Below, piece by piece: positions 1-11,118 of a DNA stretch of 64,000 nt. Each line of letters opens with the position of its first letter. The stretch's first letter is position 1. The notes under the pieces are model-generated. The model was not told the DNA's origin. It searched no databases and was given only the letters and a program-made list of their open reading frames with translations. This DNA comes from Myxocyprinus asiaticus (lineage: Eukaryota > Chordata > Actinopteri > Cypriniformes > Catostomidae): positions 20,827,380 through 20,891,379 of the forward strand of contig NC_059379.1 of the NCBI RefSeq assembly GCF_019703515.2. Reading direction: 5' to 3'. Position numbers and translations under genes: made by a program.

Positions 1-665
1 AATGACATAATTTGACAGGAAATTGCTTATGCTTTTTGTGTCTTTCTTAACTATTTGCAGCTTTATCAAGAAATTGGTTTTCTGTATAAATCTCTTAATG
101 TGTGCCGCTGCTTTTGAGAAGGTCTTGGAAACATTGCATCTAGTGTGCTACAGCTTGCTCAAGAGAAATCTCCCTTAGCAAAGCTGCACAAGGAGACTAG
201 AGAAGAATCTCTCACTGAATATCATTCTGGTAATTGATTCTAATTATTGATAATTGATTCCGGTAATTGGCTATTGACATCAGTCTTCATCCTCTTAGTT
301 AATCCTAGTCTTTCTTTGGATGGATTCATACATATTTATATGTGTCTTATATTTTAGTTATTAATTTCAAAGCAGCTCTCCTGATGTTGCCATCCTTGTT
401 CAGGGAGAAACTTGAAAATTTCATTGTGCTTGGGGAGGTGCGTATATGGTCCTCTGTTTGTTTATTAATTTTATGTATGTGATAATTAAAAAGTAAAAAT
501 AATAAAAATCTGCATTTAGAGTTGTGCCACATTTATACAAGGTGAATATTAATTACTATTCAAGCATATATATTGTGTCTGTCCATAATTTGTTAAGTAA
601 CCTTAAGTAAAAAAAAAAAAAAAAAATTGACTGATAGAAATTCTTATGTGTCCTCTGTCATTTAG

Positions 666-962
666 AATGAACCGTCATCGCCATATCCAACTGTTCAGCT
701 ACCAGAGGTCACTGACTGGAAGTCTGTGTTTACAAGAAGAGTCACTGCAGTGGTCAGAGCTGATGGGTTGGAGATCTGCAGGGCTAGTGGTGTGGATGAA
801 GGGGCTCTTGCTGCATTTTGTTCTTACTTTGTCTTCAACCTGGCATATCCATCTCACTTAAAGAATACTCTGATATTTCTTCAGCGGTATGTTCTGAAAC
901 TTGCTGTGGATGGTGACAAGCCTCTGCCTACCCCAGTGACCAGAGTCATTAACCGCTTATAA
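666..962 (+). CDS. C-terminal exon of a multicopy fish gene family (SAMD3-like uncharacterised protein)
   Basis: An acceptor (TTTAG at 661-665) opens a 98-codon frame ending in TAA at 960-962. It encodes a tract ending SYFVFNLAYPSHLKNTLIF, then a PLPTPVTRVINRL tail. I recognise this ending from a large family of uncharacterised fish proteins, often labelled sterile alpha motif domain-containing protein 3-like, whose last exon carries a YFVFNxxYP...TLxFLQR motif. The biochemical role is unknown to me. No upstream exon can be assigned within the 600 bp available, so this may be the end of a gene starting outside the window or an isolated decayed copy. The frame itself is intact. Family recognition is from memory and moderately sure. 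Confidence 0.5.
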   Translation, partial: NEPSSPYPTVQLPEVTDWKSVFTRRVTAVVRADGLEICRASGVDEGALAAFCSYFVFNLAYPSHLKNTLIFLQRYVLKLAVDGDKPLPTPVTRVINRL

Positions 963-1210
963 TAACATCTACCAAAAATGCCTCACCCATTCTGTTGTCC
1001 AAAATGTTCTCGGAGAACATTCACACTTGTTATATTTATTCAACACATAGGTCTCGTTCATGCACATGAAGCAAATTTTTCAGTAATTATTTTTCATACT
1101 GTGTGACATGTGAGGAAGACTGGACTGTCCTCTCACCAGGTGAGGAGTCTGATTACCAGGCATTAGATACATATGTTGTTGATGACAAAAAGGATCAAAA
1201 AAGGATCAAA

Positions 1211-1421
1211 ATGTCTCTGTCACTGGGGTGGTACCCTAAAGATACAAAGGTATACCTTTTAATAAGGTCCATTTTTGTACCTTCTACGTAGAGTGCACGA
1301 TTGTACCTTAGGGTACACAATTGCCTCTCAAATGGTACAAAGTTATAAGGTACAAATTTGTTCCTCAATTAGAGGTACAAAAAAGTTCCCCTTAAAGGTA
1401 CCACCCCAGCGACGGGCACTT
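1211..1421. mobile_element. Short MITE with GGGGTGGTACC terminal inverted repeats
   Basis: The left end (CACTGGGGTGGTACCCTAAAG) and right end (CTTAAAGGTACCACCCCAGC) are inverted copies about 18-20 bp long. They enclose about 170 bp rich in GGTACAAA motifs. There is no coding capacity. The structure fits a non-autonomous DNA transposon; the superfamily is not determinable by eye. Confidence 0.6.
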
Positions 1422-1762
1422 TTTTTCCTGAGAGTGTAATATCAATCGTTTTAATGGGTTGCGCCATTTTTCGTCTCGCTCTGCTGGCAACTTCTTGGGA
1501 AGAATGCTGGGGTTTTGGTTATCCAAAGGGTTTTTGACATACCCTAGGTTTTTGTGAAACGCTGTTTGTAGTCTGTAGTAAAATAAAGCAAACAACAACC
1601 AAATACCATATTAAACAGACAACCACTAATAACAACAAGAACTGAAAACATGTTAAATTAATGACCATTTTGCCCCCTTTACATTTTTAGAGAGTGCAGC
1701 GGTGTGACAATGATAAAAGCAAGGGTGGCTTGAAACTTTAAAAACTGGAAAATGTATCCCTA

Positions 1763-2369
1763 AAGGGCTATCATTTCCATTTTTGGGGGAACTTTCATCA
1801 TTTACTCACCCTCATGCCATCCCAGATGTATATGACTTTCTTCTGCAGAATGGAAACGAAGATTTTTTTAGAAAATCATCTCAGCACTGTTGGTCCATTT
1901 AAATGCACTGTGACACTCCAAAAATGCACATAAAGGCAGCACAAGTAATCCATACAACTCCAGTGATTTAATCCATGTCTTCTGAATTGATATGATAGGT
2001 GTGGGTGAGAAACAATCAAACTCCAGTCCTTTCTCACTATAAATCTTCCTCCCTGCCTAGTAGGTGGCGATATGCACAAAGAATCATAAAAACAAATTTG
2101 AAAGTGGAGATTTTATAGTAAAAAAAGACTGACCCACTCCTATCATATCATTTTTGAAGATTTGGATTTAACCACTGGAGTGGTTTGGTTAATTTTTATG
2201 CTGCTTTTGTGCTTTTGGAGCTTTAAAGTTTTGGTCACCATTCACAGATTGGAGATATTCTGCTAAAAATCTTTGTGTTCTGCAGAAAAAAAAAGAAAGT
2301 CATGCACATCTGGGATGGCATGAGGGTGACTAAACAAAGAGAATTTCATTTTGAGTGAACAAACCCTTG
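1763..2369. mobile_element. Palindromic MITE, TTCACCC family (copy 1)
   Basis: The two ends are near-inverted copies. The left arm contains CATTTACTCACCCTCATGCC and the right arm GGCATGAGGGTGACTAAACA, both leading into a GTTCACCC-type terminus. A GTAGGTGGCGATATGCAC core lies near 2061. The element is non-coding. Six related copies occur elsewhere in the window. Confidence 0.75.
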
Positions 2370-2370
2370 A

Positions 2371-3257
2371 ATGCTGTACCCTGCAAACTAAACTTCAGAG
2401 GTTACATACTCACTTCTCCTTGGACTGTTACTATAGTGGCTGTAGCCATCAGTTCACCACCAACTGAGCGACTTGTTTGTCTGCATTAAAATACAAAAGC
2501 TGCATGTTTAGCAATACATTAATTCACATCTGAAAAGTACACAAATATAACAATGAAATGTACCTCATTTTACCCCCTAACCCGAACGCTTGGTCACTGA
2601 GTTTGGCAACCTGCCCTTGGGTTCTTTTTGCACTGACAGTTGAAGCAGATCTGTCAATGAGAGTGAATGGATTAATCAAAACTACTCCCAGTCACTACCT
2701 GGCCACTGGGGCGTAGATTCCGTGGGGGTACAACCAGGTACAACCCCCCTATTATTTATACCATGATCAGTGGAAACATGTAAATGCTTCATGCTGCAAC
2801 CCTAATGTTCAAGCCAAATCTACACTCTTGCCCGGCCAACAGGAATTGACTTTGTGCGTTTCTGTGATAACAAGGCTTGAGTAAAACTTACAAAATTACA
2901 AGAATACAAAAACCATACAAATGGAGGGTCTCCGTGCCTTGACCTGATTACCTTTGTTATGCTCTTGTTGTGTCACTTAACATTTACATTTACACTAAAC
3001 CCAAGATATGCAAATTAACCTTAAATTTTAAACATAAAATTAAATGTCTATTGTTTTAAACCTTTTTTGCTTGGCTTCCGAGTTAGGGGTTTACAAAATT
3101 CTGGAGAAGCGCACTGAAATCATCAACTGCATATTTAGTTGATGCAGTCTCTTTAAGTAAACACCAGATGGCAGCAGAGTATTTTTTTACCGTGATTGCC
3201 ATTGTGACCTCACCAATGGATGTGTCGCGATCTGAAAGAGATTGGATCTTAAATGCA
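2371..3257. other. Non-coding stretch, no gene recognised
   Basis: AT-rich intergenic DNA. I see no credible exon, RNA gene or repeat boundary. A short direct repeat of GGTACAACC occurs near 2730. Confidence 0.5.
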
Positions 3258-3410
3258 AATTACATTTACATTTATGCATTTGGCAGACGTTTTTTTCCAA
3301 AGCGACTTGCAAGGCACTTATTACAGGCACAATTACCCCGGAGCAATCTGGAGTTAAGTGCCTTGCTCAAGGACACAATGGTGGTGGCTGTGGGGAATAC
3401 AGTAGGCTAC
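3258..3410 (-). repeat. V-SINE-like SINE fragment (minus orientation)
   Basis: TACATTTACATTTATGCATT leads into a TTTGGCAGACG..CCAAAGCGACTT block and then GGAGTTAAGTGCCTTGCTCA and AAGGACACAATGGTGG. It matches the 57.7-kb SINE until GGCTGTGGGG, after which the tRNA-like head is missing. This is therefore a 5'-truncated copy. The tail block is the conserved region known from fish V-SINEs and L2 tails. Confidence 0.75.
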
Positions 3411-3440
3411 GAATCTGAAAATGGCAAGTTATGCTGAACA

Positions 3441-4257
3441 CTTGCTGAAAATAAATGTTCATAAATGTTTTTTTTGTTTGTTTTTTTTACTGATATAAAA
3501 AGGTCACACACTGTATATGCATACAGTATATTCAACATATATTTCAAAATATGACAAAAAAATGACCATTTTTCACATATAATTATCATTTTTTTACACT
3601 TCTGGAATTAAAATTTGTACATAAATGCTCAAATATGTGAACTCTAATTGTATTTGTTCGTATATGGCCATATGTTCGATTTCAATATCAGACAATGTAA
3701 TAATTGCAACAGGCCTAATGACTCCTCATTTGTGTTTTTATTTTACAGATTTATTGCATGTCTATTTTAAACTTAGAGAAGTTTTCTTGCATTGTCTGAA
3801 AATTTTAATTAAAAAATAATTAAGGGTCTTCCAATACCCACGGGTTTCACCTAAATGTATGGTAGCCTATTTTTGTGTGTAATTATAAAAAAAATTCTTG
3901 CTAACTGCATATTCAGTTATAGTGCACTAAAATATTTACATGTAATTGCATTTACAATGTAATTAACACAATTACAGAGGTATATAATGATGATTTGTGA
4001 GTTTTCACTGCAAAATAAAAAAAACATTTAAATGCCGCAAATTGCATTACAAAATTTGAGAAAAGCCACAGCAAATTGTCATTTTGGGACACAAAATCAG
4101 GAAAAAGTGCCGTGAAATCCTGGTGGGACTGAATAACAATAAAACAACTTGTACTTAAACCTAAAGATTCAAACTAAGGCTGCTGAAGAGTAAAATACTA
4201 ACAGGGCAGAGAGTAAAGCCTAATTTTTTACACTTATGCCCCACCCATTCCAGCGAA
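3441..4257. other. AT-rich non-coding stretch
   Basis: Poly-T tracts and AT-rich sequence. No gene or clear element recognised. Confidence 0.5.
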
Positions 4258-5020
4258 ACACTGTGTGTCTGGATTGAGAGGGAGACACAAATAACTGTGA
4301 CGGATCGAGAGGGAGATGCAAAGAATGGTGACGCATCGAGAGGGAGATGCAACTGTGACGCATTGAGAGGGAGACACAACTAAATGTGACGCATCGAGAG
4401 GGAGATGCAAAGAACTGTGACACATCCAGAGGGAGACGCAAAGACCGGTGACATATCGAGAGGGAGACGCAACTAACTGTGACACATCGAGAGGGAGATG
4501 CAAATAACTGTGACGAATCGAGAGGGAAATGCAAAGACCGGTGACATATCAAGAGGGAGACGCAACTAACTGTGACGCATCGAGAGGGAGATGCAAAGAC
4601 TGGTGATGCATCGAGAGGGAGATGCAAAGACTGGTGATGCATCGAGAGGGAGATGCAAAGACTGGTGATGCATCGAGAGGGAGATGCAAAGACTGGTGAT
4701 GCATCGAGAGGGAGATGCAAAGACTGGTGATGCATCGAGAGGGAGATGCAAAGACTGGTGATGCATCGAGAGGGAGATGCAAGACTGGTGATGCATCGAG
4801 AGGGAGATACAAAGACTGGTGATGCATCGAGAGGGAGATACAAAGACTGGTGATGCATCGAGAGGGAGATACAAAGACTGGTGATGCATCGAGAGGGAGA
4901 TGCAAAGACTGGTGATGCATCGAGAGGGAGACGCAACTAACTGTGATGCATCGAGAGGGAGATGCAAAAAACTGTGACACATCGAGTGGGAGACGCAAAG
5001 AACGATGTCGAGTCGAGTGA
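4258..5020. repeat. 31-bp minisatellite array, about 24 units
   Basis: Tandem units are built on GATGCATCGAGAGGGAGATG plus CAAAGACTGGT (31 bp). The block from about 4600 to 4930 is nearly perfect. The flanks carry older variants with TGACGCATCG, ACATATCGAG, AACTAACTGT or ATACAAAGAC changes, plus one unit with a 1-bp deletion near 4780. Homogenised centre and degenerate edges are typical of arrays grown by unequal exchange. Because 31 is not a multiple of 3, the minus strand reads through all three frames in rotation, giving repetitive peptides (LPLDASPVFASPSRC) that are not evidence of a gene. Confidence 0.95.
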
Positions 5021-5084
5021 GAGCTGCCTGTGGCAGAGACAGGTTGATTGAGAGCTGCCTGTGGTGGCAGGTCTCCGTGGCGGC

Positions 5085-5215
5085 TCTCCCTGCCACGGGG
5101 CGGAACTAGGGGTGGCCGTGGCCACCATGGACCGAAGCCTGGCCACCCCATTGGCCACCCCACTCGCAATTTCCGTTTTGGTCATTTTTTTGTCTTGGGC
5201 ACAATTTAGTTAGTC
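5085..5215. repeat. Dispersed GGCCACCCC repeat (copy 1)
   Basis: The segment GGGGCGGAACTAGGGGTGGC through CTTGGGCACAATTTAGTTAG closely matches 47418-47555 in the same orientation. The two copies share TTTTGGTCATTTTTTTGTCT-type blocks. No coding capacity. Confidence 0.7.
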
Positions 5216-5375
5216 TTTCTACACCAACAACCCCAACGATACATACAACCCCACCCCCTCTCCAATGATGTGCCACCGCAGACTGATCGCTGGACCCTGC
5301 CTGGCCACCCCTGTGAAAAATGGCTGGCTCCACCCAGACACACGCACACACGCATGTACGCACACACACACACAT

Positions 5376-5990
5376 GTTGGTGCGGCTATCCTTATAAGTA
5401 CTCCCCATAGACATTTTTATACTGTACGAACTATAGATTCTATCCCCTAACCCTACCCCTAAACCTAACCCTCACAAAAAACTTTCTACATTTTTACATC
5501 TTCAAAAAAACATAGTTTAGTATGTTTTTTTTAAGCTATTTGAATTATGGGGACACTAGAAATAAACCACATTTATAGCATAATACCCTTGTAATTACCA
5601 GTTTTTAACTTAAAAACATGTCCTCGTAATTTATGAGTCGTAACCACCCAAACCCGCCCGCCCACACACACATGTTGGGTTTTCATGTTTTATGAGGACT
5701 CTCCATTGAAATAATGATTTTTATACTGTACAAACTTTATATTCTACCCCTTAACCCTAACCCTACCCTTAAACCTAACCCTCACAGAAAACTTCCTGCA
5801 TTTTTACATTTTCAAAAAACAACATTTAGGATGATTTATAAGCTGTTTTCCTCATGGGGACCGACTGATTGTCCCCACAATGTCAAAACTTTCAGGTTAT
5901 ACTATCCTATACTATCCTTGTGGGGACATTTGGTACCCACAACGTAGGGAATACCTGGACACGCACACACACACACACACACACACATAT
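5376..5990. repeat. Two tandem copies of a CCCTAACCC-containing fish repeat with CA tract
   Basis: Two successive units (about 5376-5600 and 5665-5990) share a TTTTATACTGTA block. Each then has the CCTAACCCTA..CCTAAACCTAACCCTCAC segment, an ACATTTT block and a TATGGGGAC-like end. A (CA)n tract follows at about 5962-5987. A related copy lies in reverse orientation at about 51930-52195. The CCCTAA strings are internal to this repeat, not telomere. Confidence 0.65.
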
Positions 5991-6218
5991 AATCTGTAAA
6001 TAATAAAATAAATACACGGTACAGATTGGCATTGTAGAACTGCAATTCTGTGACTATCACTGGGGTAACTAGTATGTAGATGATAGTTTCACAGCTTTAC
6101 CAGTAAAAATACCTGACGTCATATGTGTGCGACAAGTGTGGTTGTCTAATATGGCAGCCTCCTTTCAGGCATGTGTGTGATGTTTTGATTTACAAATATA
6201 AAATTGAAGCTGGCAAGC

Positions 6219-9200
6219 ATGGGTAAAATAGTGGATGAAATCGCGGACAGCAGCGGAATAGAAGTGATTATTGAAAGCGACAAAACGGCACCACGGTGTC
6301 CACATGGTATGTGTCAATGTTATTTTATTGTTGTCCTCCCGTTAGTCTACTCTAATTCCAAAATTATTCAAACATATCATGTATTAACATATCAGTATCG
6401 TGTATTTAAACGTACTTTCCGCAGGACCAACTCTGTTATTTGAAAAAACTAGCAATGGAGCGGGGAAAGGAAGGAGGTTTTACGCGTGTTCGGCTTGTCG
6501 AGACAGGAAAGACTGCCATTTTTTCCAATGGGAACACGAGAAGGTATTCGAATTTAACTAGTAATTTCACTAGATTGTCTTTTAGAGATTCCTGGAAGTT
6601 CTATAAATCAGACCTTTGAAGGAAATACTGCACGTAACATGTTTGCTTTTGCCTGTCAAAGTGCTTTATGGAGTACATGGATCTTGAGGTTGAATATTTG
6701 ATTACATATTCTGGTATAATATTGATACTCTACAAGCATGTAAGCAACCAACATCTGCTTGTTTCAAGAGAAAATTCAAAGTGCTAACGTTTTTAAAGAT
6801 ATAAAACCAAAGCCTAGATGTGAAACAATGAGCAACCTACATTTAGGATGATCCTGTAAGACCCGATATATTTGATCCATGCTTTAGATATCAGAGGCAA
6901 GAATGCTTGCCAGAGAGGAACAGAACCACTCCAAGATGCCCCTTTTCACTCATAAGGAATACTGCTCAAGGTAAATAACCCTTGTAGCAATTGTACACAT
7001 CTAAGCCACACTACACTCTACAATGAATATTGTTGCTCATATAGACCTACTTAAATCCATATATATTGAACTGGCATTCAAATGTGAAAAGTCAGAGTGA
7101 CTATGACCTGACAAAAAATGTTATATGTGCCATGTGTGTTTGTTTCTTTGACAGATTCAGAGAGTTTGTTTCACTGCCGCTGGAGCAGAGGAGATTCTGT
7201 GTGGATTGTCAGCTGTTGATCCTGCCAGGGGAATGGGCCAATCACACAAAACACAAAACACTTTCAGATGACATCACAGTACAGAGGCTGAGAAGGCCCA
7301 GTCAACTACTGTGTCCCCTGGAGAACAAGAAGTGTAATGCACAATATCTGTTTGCTGACCGCAGCTGCCATTTCCTCCTGGACATGCTCTCTGGGTTAGG
7401 TTACCACAAAATTCTCTGTGTGGGGACACCAAGGTAGGTCTGAGCTGATATGGATGGGAAAACTAGTCTTGGGAATCATACTGTGGCGCAACAGTCTCAT
7501 ATAATGAACGTTACTATAATAACATATTTGCAAACTGACTTTTACATGCAGTATTCTATGTTTTGCTGCAGTCACCTGGTGAAATTAACACTAGAGGCAA
7601 TACAACATCTGTGTTTTATTATTTTCACACAAATCATGACTCCAATGGCTGATTATGACTTTATAAACACTTATTTCTCACACTTTTACTCACACACTGC
7701 TGTTTCAATAGTAAGCACTGAAGCACACACTGCTGTTACTCAAACACTTTTACTGTGATGCATCCTTTGAAAAACGATACATTTTAAAGGGATAGTTCAC
7801 CCAAAAATGAATATTCTCTCATTTACTCACCCTCATTCCATCCCAAATGTGTGACTTTCTTTCTTCAGCAGAACACAAATGAAGGTTTTTAGAAGAATAT
7901 CTCAGCTATGTAGGTCTTTACAATGTAAGTGAATGGTGATCAGACCTTTGTAGCTCCAAAAATCACATAAAGGAAGTAATCCATAAGACTCCAATGGTTA
8001 AAAGCATATCATCAGAAGTGATATGAGTGTGGGTAAGAAACAGAACAAAAGTTAAGTCCTTGTTTTACTTTAAATAAAATTTCACTGGAGATTTGAAGAT
8101 TAAAGTGGAGATTTAGAGTAAAATAGGACTTAAATATTGTTCTGTTTCTCACCCACAGCTTTTATATTGCTTCAGAAAATATAGATTTAACCACTGGAGT
8201 CATATGGATTACTTTTATGTTTTCTTTGTGATTTTTGGAGCTACAAAAGTCTGATCACCATTCACTTGCATTGTATGGACCTACAGAGCTGAAATGCTTT
8301 TCTAAAAATCTACATTTGTGTTTTGCTGAAGAAAAAATGTCAGACACATCTAGAATGGCATGAGGGTGAGTAAATGAAAAGAGAATTTTCATTTTGGGGT
8401 GAACTATCCTTTTAATGCTAGTATTACACTACATTTACACACTTATTCCAATGTGATTAGCTTCCGAGGTAGCTCACCTCAGAGATTGTTGCTTCAGAAA
8501 ATGTGCTTTTCATTTCGCATTTGGTTTTAGGATACTATCGGTTAGATTCAAGCATTGGTTTAGGATAAGGATGTCTCATTTGCTTTTAAGACACTATTGG
8601 TTAGGTTTAGGTTAAAGTTTTAGGTTAAGGAGGTAGGATTTACTCATTAAAACTTCCATCTAATATTCACATTAAAAACTTTGTCTGATTACAACACCAT
8701 TTCACTGGGAAACTGCAGCGAAACATGTAATGAACATGTAATTTAGTTTTGCAAAATGTTGCCACCTTCACTTAATGTTCATGAGACCATACATTTCAAA
8801 ACACTGTATTTAAGAATAGAACTCAAATGTTCAAAAGTTTGTCAGATGTTTTCCAGTCAAAATGTAAAATATCAAATGGAATGTGTAATTGATAGTGTTT
8901 CTCCCCATTTTAACTTTGCAATTATTCTCTTTTATTAATTCACAGATTACATGAGTTAATTAAGTTGCGGAACATGGAGGGAAAGAGTCATACCATGAAG
9001 AGTTTATTGCTGGATATTGATTACAGGTAAATTTAAACCAAGGATAACTAAGGAAATACAAGATTAAAGAGCCACACAAACATAGAATTGAATCCCATTA
9101 AAGGGACATTCCACTCTTTTTGAGATTCTTTATTATGCTCACTTTACACTCTTTTTACCGCATTTAGCATAAGGTTTAAAGTGGTAGACAGTCCCTTTAG

Positions 9201-9959
9201 GATGGCCTCACTTTTTATTGTTACAACCCACATTAAATGGTTGCACTTATCATTGATGCTCAAAGAATATGTATTTAAAGGCCGAGGTCACATATCTCCA
9301 TATGATAATGATCTGTGTTTCGGTCTTTGAGCAAATAGAAGCGGAAGGCTGGGTAGAGAGGCTCAGTAAACTGATGATGAGCTCTGTCAAACACAGCTGT
9401 TTGCGCGGCTGAGAACTCTTGAAGCATTCTCATAGTCTCGGCATCATAAAATATCACACGACCCTTCTGATAGTTTACAAATACTCCCAGCCTGTCTGGT
9501 GCCGCCCGAGCTGCTGTGACAGGTAGTGCCACATGTCGATCGTTATGCCAGGCCATGAGGTGCCCATCCTTAAACTCAAGGCTCCAAGAGCACCTGTTCC
9601 GTCCAAGTTTGGCTTCTTTGTCCCGTCCTCTTCTCTGTAGGCTACCATAAGCCACACCCACAGCCCATGCTGGGCAGCAGTGCACATCCACCTCCCAGTA
9701 GTGCTGCCCAGACTTTATGGCAACAGAGCCTAAGGCACAGTACAACTGATCAAACCTTAGAGGGTCATTGGGAACGGAGCGGTCCTGTGCAGAGAGGTAC
9801 ATGGTTCGACCTTCTGAGGTCACCTTGATCTGTTTGTGACAGGTCAGTTTGTCAATCACCACATTAGAAGAGACTATCAAGGGAAAATGCAGAAACAAGA
9901 CATTCGTAAACAACTGATTTAATCACAGAATGGTCTAGCTTCTATCTGTCAAGCCCTAT

Positions 9960-10018
<59 letters not shown>

Positions 10019-11084
10019 CTATGTATATATATATCAGCCACAACATTAAAACCACCTGTTTAGTATTGTGTAGGTACCCCTCGTGCCGCCAAAACAGCAC
10101 CAACCCTAGCGCCTATACTTCTCACCACAAGTGTACAGGGTGGTTATCTGAGTTACCATAGATTTTGTCAGTTCGAACCAGTCTCGCAAATGCCTCTTCC
10201 AAATGGACAAGGGGTTATTGTCCATTTGGAAGAGGCATTTGCGACCGAGCTTTAACTTCCTGGCTGATGTCTTGAGATGTTGCTTCAATATATCCACACA
10301 ATTTTCCTTCCTCATGATGCCATTTATTTTGTGAAGTGCACCAGTTCCTCCTGCAGCAAAGCACCCCCACAACATGATGCTGCCACCCGCATGCTTCACG
10401 TTTGGAATGGTGTTCTTCGGCTTTTCCTCCAAACATAACGATGGTCATTATGGCCAAACAGTTCAATTCTTGTTTCATCAGACCAGAGGACATTTCTCCA
10501 AAAAGTAAGATCTTTGTCCCCATGTGCACTTGCAAACTGTAATCTGGCTTTTTATGGCGGTTTTTGAGCAGTGGCTTCTTCCTTGCTGAGCAGCCTTACA
10601 GTTTATGTTGATAAAGGACTCGTTTTACTGTGGATATAGATACTTGTGTACCTGTTTCCTACAGTATTTTCACAAGGTCCTTTGCTGTTGTTCTGGGATT
10701 GATTTGCACTTTTCGCACTAAACTACGTTCATCTCTAGGAGAAAGAATGCTTCTCCTTCCTGAGCAGTATGATGGCTGCGTGGTCCCATGGTGTTTATAC
10801 TTGTGTACTATTGTTTGTACAGATTTTTGGAATTTTACAAACTGCTTAAAGGCACAGTTAACTTAGTGTATGTAAACTTCTGACCCACTGGAATTGTGAT
10901 ATAGTCAATTAAAAGTGAAACAATCTGTCTGTTAACAATTGTTGGAAAAATTACTTGTCATGCACAAAGTAGATGTCCTAAACGACTTGCCAAAACTATA
11001 GTTTGCTAATATGAAATCAGTGAAGTGGTTAAAAAAAATTTGTTTTAATGACTTCAACCTAAGTGTATGTAAACTTGTGATTTC

Positions 11085-11118
<34 letters not shown>

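Noticed and set aside
1..260. Upstream exon of the 666-962 gene after the TTTGCAG at about 54-60
   Set aside because: A frame opens (LYQEIGFLYKSLN) but stops soon and has no recognisable similarity; not enough to call.
4258..5020. CRISPR-like array
   Set aside because: Units are contiguous with no unique spacers, and the DNA is vertebrate; it is a minisatellite.
4220..5169. Several long minus-strand open frames (up to 238 codons) with a repeated LPLDASPVFASPSRC-type peptide
   Set aside because: They are a by-product of a 31-bp tandem repeat lacking stops. The same peptide appears in all three frames, and there is no splice or start context.
5440..5790. Telomere-like CCCTAACCCTACCCCTAAACC strings
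   Set aside because: Irregular, short and embedded in a dispersed repeat that recurs inverted at 52.1 kb.
10106..10535. Possible functional transposase
   Set aside because: The frame crosses from one Tc1 family into another through the hairpin and lacks the N-terminal DNA-binding domain and the final catalytic residue region.
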